A stretch of DNA of 64,000 nt, taken from positions 434,001-498,000 of the forward strand of contig NZ_JADQDP010000004.1 of the NCBI RefSeq assembly GCF_015694735.1, read 5' to 3'. Positions 16,720 to 23,590 of the stretch are shown one piece after another. Numbering within the stretch: position 1 is the stretch's first letter; every line of letters starts with the position of its first letter. A program made the position numbers and the translations under genes. The notes beneath the pieces were generated by a model that made no database searches, had not been told where the DNA came from, and worked only from the letters and a program-made list of their open reading frames with translations. The stretch is from Hymenobacter properus (GTDB taxonomy: Bacteria; Bacteroidota; Bacteroidia; Cytophagales; Hymenobacteraceae).

Positions 16720-19188
16720 CTAAAGCTCCCCCTTAAAAGTAGATACTACTTCCTCCGTTATTTGCTCGTACTCTTCCTTGTCTATACCCAATCTAGCCAT
16801 AAAAGGCGCATCTACTTTCATACTTTTCCTAAACTCAGTTTCATCTTTAAAGAGTTTTAAAGACCTTACGTAGTATTCAATAGCCTTGTCTCGACGATTA
16901 CTCAATAGCTCCAAATGGCCTAAATTTCCATAAGACACATCGTGACCCTTCTTATTTATTGATTTTTCAAGATGTTTTCTAGCTTGTTGCATATCGAAAC
17001 CACCTAACAGGTACACACGACCTAAAGCTGTATTAGTCAACCATTTTGTCTTATCGATATCATAATTCATTTTTGCATATTTTAATGCTTCATCAAATTG
17101 ATACAGCTTAAAATATGCGTCCGACAACACAGAATAAATATGTGTCTTATTTTCTTCATCGGAAACAGCCAAAGCTTCATTAGCAGCATTTAAGGCAAGG
17201 TCATTTTGGTTATCATTTGAATATAATTGCCCTAATCTTAAAAGCAGCAGGCAATCATTTTTCTTCATCGAAATCCCCTTTAACACAAATTCAATAGCTT
17301 CAGGAATTCTACCCATATCAGCCAATAATTTACTAATTTGTAAAAGTGCTGTTTTATTGGCAGGCGCCTCAGACAATGCCTTAAGATTATAAATCAACGA
17401 CTCCTCTTGCTTATCAAGAAGTTCATAGCATTGCGCAATCTTACATAATACTTTTACATCCTTATCGTCTACTCTTTCAAGAACAAGAAGGTGTTTGAGG
17501 CTATTCTCAGGCTCTGGCCGCTCTAGGCTCAGGTAACAAATAGCTAATTTCCAACTAAAACGGTGGTTATCTGGAGAGATTTTTATTGCATCAATAAAAT
17601 TATTAATTGCAGCCCTGAAGTTTTTCTCTTCTGTTTGCATGTCACCCACCATTTCTAGCTGATGAATTTTATCAAGAATAATATCTTTTAATTTAGTTTT
17701 TGATATACTCAATTGAGCATCAAAAATATTTTGAATATACGCCCTAGTAAAGTATTTAAAATAATTAAAATACTCAGCCAACATATTTTGGTATGGATAG
17801 AGGTGCGCTGCTAAATTTAATTTCCGCTTAAACTCCTCCAATTCTCTTCCAGAAACTTTCTTAACTTGAACGCCCCCTCCCTCCATAGCCAAGCATAAAG
17901 CGTATTTATACCCGTCCAATAGAGGTAACCCCATTACGTATTTCTCAAAAAATTCAGGTTCTACATCGTCACTGCAATTATCCAAAGCACTATCCAGAAT
18001 GGGATTATCTGAAAAAAATGGAAGAAAATAGTTTATAGGAGATTTGAAGAACTCTAATGCATAAAGGCCTTCATTAATATCTTCGGTATCGTAAAGCTTT
18101 AGACGCAATACAAAATCAATATTGGTCAGTCCATCTTGCACTGCAGGCACTCCTTTAAGTGTACCTAGGCGTTTTTTGAGGTCACTGAATCTATCCCACT
18201 TATTTTTATGGTGCAACAGAGACAACACTAGGCCAATAAGAGCACTCTCCCACACCCCGTCCTCAAAGTCAGTTAAAAAATCTATCAAAACGTTCGCCTT
18301 CTTAGGGTCGAACTTTTTATTAGATATTAGGGATAGCGCTATTGCATTAGTTATTACCTTACGCTCATACCAGTTATACAAATTTTTATCATCTCTTACC
18401 TTTTGGATATCCAGAATAGTAGCCATATCTAAAGTCTCTAAGGCATATACTCTCTCAAAAATAATTTGAGCCATCTTATCCCTTAGTGATGGAATATTTT
18501 TAATTTTTTCGTCAAATGGCAGAAGTATTTCATTTATTAATTTTCGCTTCAATTCTTCAAAACCACCAAACTCTTCAGAAGAGCTCTTGTAATCAATTTT
18601 ATCGAATTCCTGATTAAAAACTTCAATTGCGCCATCTATATCAATTGATTTCGCCGCAGCAGACTGCTCAATAGCGTCAGAAGGCAATACATCATCAGTC
18701 GTTAACACATCAATTTGAGAATCTAATTTGTGGTTACGCTCTTTGATGCTGTCAACGAGTCTACCAATATTAGCCGCGGTTCTAGAAAGAGCCTCGTCCA
18801 TAGTCCAATACTTTGCGTTGTTAATTGGTTTTGCGTCTTCATTTGCCATTACTATTTTAGCAAATGGAGCCCTGTCCCAAACGCAATCAGCCAGTAATAT
18901 GGGTACAACAAATGCTTCATTTCGCTCATGCCTTTCGATTGCACTTTTCAACTCTATATCATAACAGTAATCTGAATTTATAAAACTAGCACTGATTAGC
19001 AGCAGAATAATATCTGCGCTATTTATTTCACTGTCTATTACTTTATCAAACTCTTGACCTGGCAGAAGTTTTCTATCATGCCAGGTAACAACACCTTCGC
19101 GTCTTAAAAACCCGAGATGCTCATCTAATTTCTTTCGCAGACCCTCATCAGCGTGACTGTAGGAACAGAAGATTTTTACTGCGGTCAT
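16720..19188 (-). CDS. TIR-TPR protein, candidate NADase immune effector
   Basis: A protein of 822 residues. Residues 3-150 are a TIR domain: KIFCSYSHADE (strand A), WHDRKLLPGQEF (BB loop), IILLLISASFINSDYC, and Glu79 in YDIELKSAIERHE at the place of the catalytic glutamate of NAD-cleaving TIRs. Residues about 170-500 are helical without a recognised family. Residues about 510-800 hold six or more TPR-like helix pairs (NFRAAINNFIDAIKISPDN, QFDEALKYAKMNYDIDK, RDKAIEYYVRSLKLF). The gene is far more AT-rich than all its neighbours and stands alone, which suggests recent transfer. NADase-based anti-phage defence is inference; a regulatory TIR scaffold is the alternative. Confidence 0.8.
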   Translation of the reverse strand: MTAVKIFCSYSHADEGLRKKLDEHLGFLRREGVVTWHDRKLLPGQEFDKVIDSEINSADIILLLISASFINSDYCYDIELKSAIERHERNEAFVVPILLADCVWDRAPFAKIVMANEDAKPINNAKYWTMDEALSRTAANIGRLVDSIKERNHKLDSQIDVLTTDDVLPSDAIEQSAAAKSIDIDGAIEVFNQEFDKIDYKSSSEEFGGFEELKRKLINEILLPFDEKIKNIPSLRDKMAQIIFERVYALETLDMATILDIQKVRDDKNLYNWYERKVITNAIALSLISNKKFDPKKANVLIDFLTDFEDGVWESALIGLVLSLLHHKNKWDRFSDLKKRLGTLKGVPAVQDGLTNIDFVLRLKLYDTEDINEGLYALEFFKSPINYFLPFFSDNPILDSALDNCSDDVEPEFFEKYVMGLPLLDGYKYALCLAMEGGGVQVKKVSGRELEEFKRKLNLAAHLYPYQNMLAEYFNYFKYFTRAYIQNIFDAQLSISKTKLKDIILDKIHQLEMVGDMQTEEKNFRAAINNFIDAIKISPDNHRFSWKLAICYLSLERPEPENSLKHLLVLERVDDKDVKVLCKIAQCYELLDKQEESLIYNLKALSEAPANKTALLQISKLLADMGRIPEAIEFVLKGISMKKNDCLLLLRLGQLYSNDNQNDLALNAANEALAVSDEENKTHIYSVLSDAYFKLYQFDEALKYAKMNYDIDKTKWLTNTALGRVYLLGGFDMQQARKHLEKSINKKGHDVSYGNLGHLELLSNRRDKAIEYYVRSLKLFKDETEFRKSMKVDAPFMARLGIDKEEYEQITEEVVSTFKGEL

Positions 19189-19216
19189 AAGTAAAGTTTC
19201 AAGACTGTGTAGTTTA

Positions 19217-19224
19217 CAAACATA
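19217..19224 (-). promoter_or_regulatory. -7 promoter element (TATGTTTG) for the TIR-TPR gene
   Basis: Read on the minus strand, TATGTTTG fits TAnnTTTG and lies 28 bases before the ATG at 19188, inside the AT-rich segment. No well-spaced -33 TTG was found. Confidence 0.4.
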
Positions 19225-19238
19225 ACCACTAAACTCAC

Positions 19239-19275
19239 AAAAAAGCCCCGCCAGCTACTTGACGGGGCTTTTTGT
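19239..19275. terminator. Stock terminator at the right edge of the TIR segment
   Basis: AAAAAAGCCCCGCCAG then GACGGGGCTTTTT, with one mismatch in the stem. It sits upstream of the TIR gene and just past the end of the broken frame at 19288. Together with the hairpin at 16663 it brackets the AT-rich segment. Confidence 0.8.
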
Positions 19276-19287
19276 TTCTCTCGCGGC

Positions 19288-19470
19288 TTAGAGGCCGGCG
19301 GGTGGGGTGGCCTCGCCGGTGCGCCGCACCCGCCGCGCACGATGAGCCGGGTGTAGCCCTGGAAGCGCAGCCACACCTCGTGCTTGGTGGGCGAGTTCTC
19401 GTAGGCCCGGAGCTGGGTGCGCATCTCCTTGATGAGGTTGGCGTTTATCTTCACTGCATCAAACGCTGCT
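19288..19470 (-). pseudogene. Possible frameshifted gene remnant
   Basis: On the minus strand a protein-like stretch reads NANLIKEMRTQLRAYENS, then WLRFQGYTRLIVR, and then runs through the terminator in that frame. In the frame two bases on, the DNA reads RRVRRTGEATPPAGL and stops at 19288, directly before the terminator, as a natural gene end would. This suggests a C-terminal fragment with one frameshift. No proper start is seen and the family is not recognised. The rest of the 505-base gap up to 19693 shows nothing definite. Confidence 0.3.
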
Positions 19471-19693
19471 AAACATCCCCTCCGCCGTTTCCCAGGCGCC
19501 CCGCCATCGCGCGGGGCCCGGCGCATTTGTGCGCCCAAACGGCAGCGGGCACCTGCTCGCATCGGGCCACCTCTTTCTTTTTTGGGTACTGGGAAACCGA
19601 CACCGCGGGCCACAAGCCTGGCGTGTCGGCCCAGGTCCGTTTTCATTGGTCCGTGCCGGCACTGCCAGGTGCGGGCCCCAACCGTTTAGTAGC

Positions 19694-20335
19694 ATGAATC
19701 TGTTTAATTCTTCTTCCCTTGCCTTATTGGGCGGGGCCGGCAAGGCCGGTTTCCCGGTAGTGCAGGCCGCTTTGCAGGCGGGCCACCGTGTGCGCGTGCT
19801 GCTCCGGCACCCGGCGCAGTTCGCGGTGCGGCACGAGCGGCTAACCATCCTCGAAGGCGACGCCCGCGACCCGGTCGCCCTGCGCCAGCTGCTGGCGGGG
19901 AGCTCAGCCCTCATCAGCACGCTTGGCAATCCGCGGGGCGAAAGCGTGCCCATCCTGAGCAGCGTCACCGCGCACCTGCTGGCGCTGCTGCCGGAGCTGG
20001 GCATCCGCCGCTACATCACCGTGACCAGCCTCTACGACACCGACCAGCCCCAGCCCGACGCGGCCACCCGGCAAGCCGCCGCTTACATGGAGCAGCATTT
20101 CCCCGCCTTCATGGCCGACCGGCACCGGGAGCTGGCCCTGTTGGCCAGCAGCCCGCTGGACTGGACCTGCGTGCGGCTGCCGCTCGTTGTGGAAGCGCCC
20201 GCCACCGGCATCGTGCAAACCAGCCTCACGCACCGGCCGGGCCCACAAATCGCCGCCGCCGATTTGGCGCAATTTCTTCTCGGGCAGCTTTCCAGCGACA
20301 AGTTCCTGCGTCAGTGTCCTTTCGTAGCGAATTAG
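19694..20335 (+). CDS. NAD(P)H-binding Rossmann protein (NmrA/SDR-a type)
   Basis: A protein of 213 residues. GGAGKAGFPVVQAAL (residues 13-27) is a dinucleotide-binding loop, followed by VRVLLRHP and LEGDARDPVALRQLL, typical of extended atypical SDRs with an NAD(P)H-binding domain. YITVTSLYDTD is the active-site strand region. The ATG at 19694 gives the usual short N-terminus. Substrate unknown. A stock terminator follows 26 bases after the stop. Confidence 0.75.
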   Translation: MNLFNSSSLALLGGAGKAGFPVVQAALQAGHRVRVLLRHPAQFAVRHERLTILEGDARDPVALRQLLAGSSALISTLGNPRGESVPILSSVTAHLLALLPELGIRRYITVTSLYDTDQPQPDAATRQAAAYMEQHFPAFMADRHRELALLASSPLDWTCVRLPLVVEAPATGIVQTSLTHRPGPQIAAADLAQFLLGQLSSDKFLRQCPFVAN

Positions 20336-20361
20336 GAGCAGGGGCTAATACCAGCCAACAG

Positions 20362-20390
20362 AAAGCCCCGCCAGCTACTGGCGGGGCTTT
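20362..20390. terminator. Stock terminator between convergent genes
   Basis: AAAGCCCCGCCAG, loop CTA, CTGGCGGGGCTTT. It lies between the convergent genes at 19694 and 20440. Confidence 0.85.
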
Positions 20391-20439
20391 CTGTTTATGC
20401 GGCTCAGGCAGGCGGCTGCCCCGCGTTAGGCGGGTTCCC

Positions 20440-20841
20440 CTATCCGTCGAACCGCTGAATGGCTTCGGGCGTGACGGGCGCGAAGAAGTTGACCAGGTTG
20501 CCGTCAGGGTCGCGGAACAGGAAGGAGCGGTTGCCCCAGGGCATGGTGGTGGGGCCTTGCACAATGGCGTCGCGGAGCTGCTCGGCCAGCTTCTGGTATT
20601 CGGCATCCACGTCCGCCACGCGGAATTCAAGAATAGCCGATTGGTTGCTGGCAGGCCGGGCCCCCTGGCCGCCCTCAAACTGCAGCGTGCGCGTGCTGCC
20701 AATGGCCAGCGTGGCCGTGGGCGTGCGCAGCTCGGCAAAATCGGGGGTGTAGCGGGTGGCGGGCAGGCCGGTCACCTGCTCGTAAAACGGCAGAAGGCGG
20801 TCGATGTCGGCGGTGATGACGCGAACAGAAGCGAAATTCAT
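20440..20841 (-). CDS. VOC-family protein
   Basis: A glyoxalase/dioxygenase-fold protein of 133 residues: ITADIDRLLPFYEQVTGLP opens the first half, SAILEFRVADVDAEYQKL the second, and FRDPDGNLVNFFAP the end, where the last metal-ligand position is Asn or Asp instead of Glu. It may thus be a binding protein and not a metal enzyme. The ATG at 20841 is preferred, since longer frames add a Phe/Pro-rich non-family leader. Substrate unknown. Confidence 0.75.
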   Translation of the reverse strand: MNFASVRVITADIDRLLPFYEQVTGLPATRYTPDFAELRTPTATLAIGSTRTLQFEGGQGARPASNQSAILEFRVADVDAEYQKLAEQLRDAIVQGPTTMPWGNRSFLFRDPDGNLVNFFAPVTPEAIQRFDG

Positions 20842-20941
20842 CGGAAAAGGGTTAAAAAATGGGGGTTGGAATTGATGCCCCAAAGCACACGCCCCCCACT
20901 GACAGCCCTATGGCAGTCCGTTTTTCGCCCCGAAAAAAAAA

Positions 20942-21637
20942 TTATACCGCCGCCGGCCGGGGCAGGCGGGCCACGTACTCGGTGAGGGTGAGGTGCTGCG
21001 GCCGCGTGAACGGGCTGGTAGTGGCCGTGAGCTGCTCAATGCGCGTCAGGCGGAAGTCGCGGTAGTCCTGCCGCAGGTGGCACCACCCCACCAGGTGCCA
21101 GGAAAAATTGTAGAAGGCCAGCCCAATGGGCTCGACCCGGCGCTGGCTGGCGCTGCCGCTTTTGTCGCGGTACTCCAGCTCCACGATGTGCCGGCTGGCA
21201 ATGGCCGCCTGCAGGGGGGCCAGGTAGTCGGCCGGCCCCGGCGCGTACTCGGGCACGTGCAGCTCGATGCGGCTGGCAAACTGCTCCAGTCGGTCTTTTT
21301 CCGGCGTGCGGAGCACCGCTTTCACTTTACGCAGCGCCGAGGCGTAATGGGCCTGCACGGTGGTATCGGCCAGGGTGGCGGCAATGGCTTCCAGCAGCAC
21401 CAGGGCATTGGCCTCTTCCGGCGTGAAGGACACCGGCGGCAGGAAATAGCCCTGCACTAGGCAGTAGCCCCGGTTCGGCTCGAAGCTGATGGGGATGCCC
21501 TGCTCGCCCAGCGCCCGAATGTCGCGGTAAACCGTGCGCACGCTGATGCCAAAGTTCTCGGCCAGCTGCTCAGCCGAAACGTGCCTTTTCGTTTGCAGCA
21601 GGGTGGTGATGCCAAACAGGCGGTCGATGCGATTCAT
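20942..21637 (-). CDS. YafY-family regulator (HTH + WYL)
   Basis: A protein of 231 residues. Residues 1-60 are a DeoR/HTH_11 domain (MNRIDRLFGITTLLQTKR, SVRTVYRDIRALGEQGIPI), and residues about 130-220 a WYL domain (HIVELEYRDKSG, RRVEPIGLAFYNFSWHLVGW, DYRDFRLTRI). WYL domains sense nucleotides or other small ligands. The neighbour 100 bases downstream is a VOC protein on the same strand, a possible target. The ATG at 21637 matches the usual family N-terminus. Confidence 0.85.
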   Translation of the reverse strand: MNRIDRLFGITTLLQTKRHVSAEQLAENFGISVRTVYRDIRALGEQGIPISFEPNRGYCLVQGYFLPPVSFTPEEANALVLLEAIAATLADTTVQAHYASALRKVKAVLRTPEKDRLEQFASRIELHVPEYAPGPADYLAPLQAAIASRHIVELEYRDKSGSASQRRVEPIGLAFYNFSWHLVGWCHLRQDYRDFRLTRIEQLTATTSPFTRPQHLTLTEYVARLPRPAAV

Positions 21638-21745
21638 GAAACAGGCGTAATCATTGAGGGCGGGTGCGCTGTGCAAATTAAGCCGCTTCCGAGGCGCTAA
21701 AAAGCGTCTGAAGCGGCTTATGATTTGGCCACATCCCGTCCCTAC

Positions 21746-21779
21746 AAAAAAGCCCCGCCAGCTATTGGCGGGGCTTTTT
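21746..21779. terminator. Stock terminator
   Basis: AAAAAAGCCCCGCCAG, loop CTA, then TTGGCGGGGCTTTTT. It lies upstream of the WYL gene and beyond the palindrome at 21840 and the end of the gene at 21984. The 346-base gap 21638-21983 contains this hairpin and that palindrome, with nothing else evident. Confidence 0.75.
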
Positions 21780-21839
21780 CTCCGGCGGCATAAAACAGTT
21801 TGAGAGTTTAAAAAAATGTCATTGGGGTGTTTAAAAGAA

Positions 21840-21930
21840 CGTCATGCTGAGCGCAGCCGAAGCATCTCTATCACGCAACGCAATCAATTACTTGCGCGGT
21901 AGAGATGCTTCGACTGCACTCAGCATGACG
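21840..21930. repeat. Dispersed palindrome (GCTGAGC arm type)
   Basis: CGTCATGCTGAGCGCAGCCG then AAGCATCTCTA at the left, with the inverse at the right ending CAGCATGACG. It lies 54 bases past the end of the gene at 21984 (minus strand). Confidence 0.85.
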
Positions 21931-21983
21931 TTTCGGGGGAGTGTTTCAGCAAAACCCAAAGGCCTCTTCGTGGCCACAAGTGG

Positions 21984-22847
21984 TCAGGCCCCCGGGAAAT
22001 AAGCCGCCTTCAGGTACTCCCGCAGCGACGTGGGCTTGCGGCCCAGCAGGCGCGCCACGGTATCGTCGGTGCCGGCCAGCATGCCGTGCTTGGCGGCGTC
22101 GCCCCACTGGGCAAAGAAGGTAGCCACGAAATCGGGGAAGCCGGCGGCTACCGTCTGCGCGATATAGGGCGCCGGCTCGCTGCTGCGGTACACGATGGGC
22201 CGGCCCGCCAGCGCGGAGAGCTCCCGGGCCACGTCGTGAAATGAATAGGCTTCGCTCCCGGTCAGGGTATATTCCTGGTTGTCGTGCCCCTCGCTGGTGA
22301 GCAGGGCGGCCGTGGCGGCGGCCAGCTCGGTGCGCTGGATGAAGGCTATTTTGCCTTCGCCCGCCGGGAAACGGATTTCCGCGGCCGGCGCCCCACTCCC
22401 AATCAGGTAGCCCAGGCCTTCGAAGTAGTAGCCGTTGCGGAGAATGGTGTACACCAGCCCCGACGCTTTGAGGTAGGCTTCGGTGGCCAGGTCGCTTTCC
22501 GTCACCTGCGGCAGCACAAAATCGGAGCTGCGCTGGATGCTGGTGTAGAACAGGTGCTTCACCCCGGCTTCCTTGGCGGCGTCGATGACGTTGCGGTGCT
22601 GCTGCACCCGGTCGGTAAACGCCACGGCCGATACCAGCAGCACCTTCTCGATGCCCTGGAAGGCCCGCACCAGCGTGGGGTAATCGAAGTAGTCACCTTG
22701 CCGCACGTCGACGCCCCGCTGCACGAGGTCGGCGGCTTTGCTCACATCGCGCACTAAGGCGGCAATTTCCGTGGCCGGGGTGGTCTTAAGCAAGCATTCG
22801 ATGGTTTCGTGGCCCAGGCCACCGGTGGCTCCAGTTACTAATATCAT
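21984..22847 (-). CDS. NmrA-like NAD(P)H-dependent oxidoreductase (QorB/YtfG type)
   Basis: A protein of 287 residues. The N-terminal MILVTGATGGLGHETIECLL binds NAD(P), followed by ALVRDVSKAADLVQRGVDVR. YTSIQRSS, TILRNGYYFEGL and AYSFHDVARELSALAGRPI match the quinone-oxidoreductase subgroup QorB/YtfG. Such genes are often paired with a divergent HxlR-type regulator, as here at 22948. The ATG at 22847 puts the Rossmann strand at the N-terminus. Confidence 0.85.
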   Translation of the reverse strand: MILVTGATGGLGHETIECLLKTTPATEIAALVRDVSKAADLVQRGVDVRQGDYFDYPTLVRAFQGIEKVLLVSAVAFTDRVQQHRNVIDAAKEAGVKHLFYTSIQRSSDFVLPQVTESDLATEAYLKASGLVYTILRNGYYFEGLGYLIGSGAPAAEIRFPAGEGKIAFIQRTELAAATAALLTSEGHDNQEYTLTGSEAYSFHDVARELSALAGRPIVYRSSEPAPYIAQTVAAGFPDFVATFFAQWGDAAKHGMLAGTDDTVARLLGRKPTSLREYLKAAYFPGA

Positions 22848-22871
22848 GATGGGGTTAGGAGTAAAAGCGTG

Positions 22872-22930
22872 TATATTTGCTTGCAAATTGCAAGTGCAAA
22901 TGTATAATACATTACTTGCAAAAAGCAAGT
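22872..22930. promoter_or_regulatory. Face-to-face promoters with two HxlR operators
   Basis: Plus-strand -7 element TATATTTG is at 22872-22879. Minus-strand -7 element TACATTTG is at 22904-22897, with TTG at 22928-22926. Between them lies the perfect 7-1-7 palindrome CTTGCAAATTGCAAG (22880-22894). A second palindrome with arms ACTTGC and GCAAGT and 5 bases between is at 22914-22930. Binding at the first would cover both start points; binding at the second would cover the minus-strand -33 region. HxlR as the ligand is inferred from gene order. Confidence 0.65.
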
Positions 22931-22947
22931 GGAATAATTTTCTTGTT

Positions 22948-23364
22948 ATGAAAGAGCTAAAACAGCGCTCTACCTGCCCGGTCAGCACCTCGCTCGACTT
23001 GCTGGGCGACAAATGGACCCTGCTCATTCTCCGCGACATCGTATTTGCAGGGAAGTCAACCTATGGGCAATTCCTGCAGTCGGCCGAGAAAATAGCCACC
23101 AACGTGCTGGCCGACCGCCTGGCCGTGCTGGAGGCGCAAGGCATCTTGACCAAGGCCGTGGCCGCCGATAAGAAATCGAAATTCACCTACCGCCTCACGG
23201 AAAAAGGGCTGGACACCGTTCCCATCATTGTGGAGCTATTACTGTGGGGAGCCAAGCACGGCCCGACCGTGGTGGCCCCTGGCTTATTGGAAGAGTTGCG
23301 GGCGGGGAAAGACGCGGCCGTGGCGAAGTACCAGCAGCTCGCCCGCGAGCAGGCCCTCACGTAA
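22948..23364 (+). CDS. HxlR-family transcriptional regulator
   Basis: A winged-helix protein of 138 residues. It starts with STCPVSTSLDLLGDKWTLLI, the family hallmark including the redox-type Cys (Cys10), then ILRDIVFAGKSTYGQFLQS and LADRLAVLEAQGIL, and a wing KSKFTYRLTEKG. It resembles QorR/YtfH/YodB, which sense quinones or diamide through that Cys. It lies divergent to a QorB-like oxidoreductase with operators between, so it probably controls both itself and the enzyme. Confidence 0.9.
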   Translation: MKELKQRSTCPVSTSLDLLGDKWTLLILRDIVFAGKSTYGQFLQSAEKIATNVLADRLAVLEAQGILTKAVAADKKSKFTYRLTEKGLDTVPIIVELLLWGAKHGPTVVAPGLLEELRAGKDAAVAKYQQLAREQALT

Positions 23365-23394
23365 CAAGCGGCGCGCCTCCTCACGCCGCCAACA

Positions 23395-23426
23395 AAAAGC
23401 CCCGCCAGTAGCTGGCGGGGCTTTTT
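23395..23426. terminator. Stock terminator after the HxlR gene
   Basis: AAAAAGCCCCGCCAG, loop TAG, CTGGCGGGGCTTTTT, 30 bases after the hxlR stop. Confidence 0.9.
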
Positions 23427-23453
23427 GTTTCTTGATTAGCGGCTTAGGCGGGT

Positions 23454-23579
23454 TGCTTAGCTTCAGTATTGCCTAAGGAGCGGCTTCTGCCGAAGGCAAT
23501 GCGCTTGTTCTGGGGCTGGATGCGCAGGCACCTCTCCATGCCGGCACAGGTGTTCACTGCGTAGCGGAGTATGAGCAAG
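23454..23579 (-). other. Possible short ORF remnant
   Basis: A minus-strand frame with no ATG at its 5' end reads ILRYAVNTCAGMERCLRIQP and stops at 23454, shortly before the stock terminator. It contains an internal ATG that would give 31 residues. It is too short for a family call. Like the frame at 19288 it could be the tail of a lost gene. Confidence 0.2.
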
Positions 23580-23590
23580 CTCACGCGGTG

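Noticed and set aside
16720..19188. Complete multi-gene defence island
   Set aside because: Only the TIR-TPR gene is foreign-looking; neighbours on both sides are ordinary chromosomal genes, so a multi-gene system is not supported.
19529..19693. Longer N-terminus for the NAD-binding protein at 19694
   Set aside because: The added residues do not resemble the family; the Rossmann strand should be at the N-terminus.
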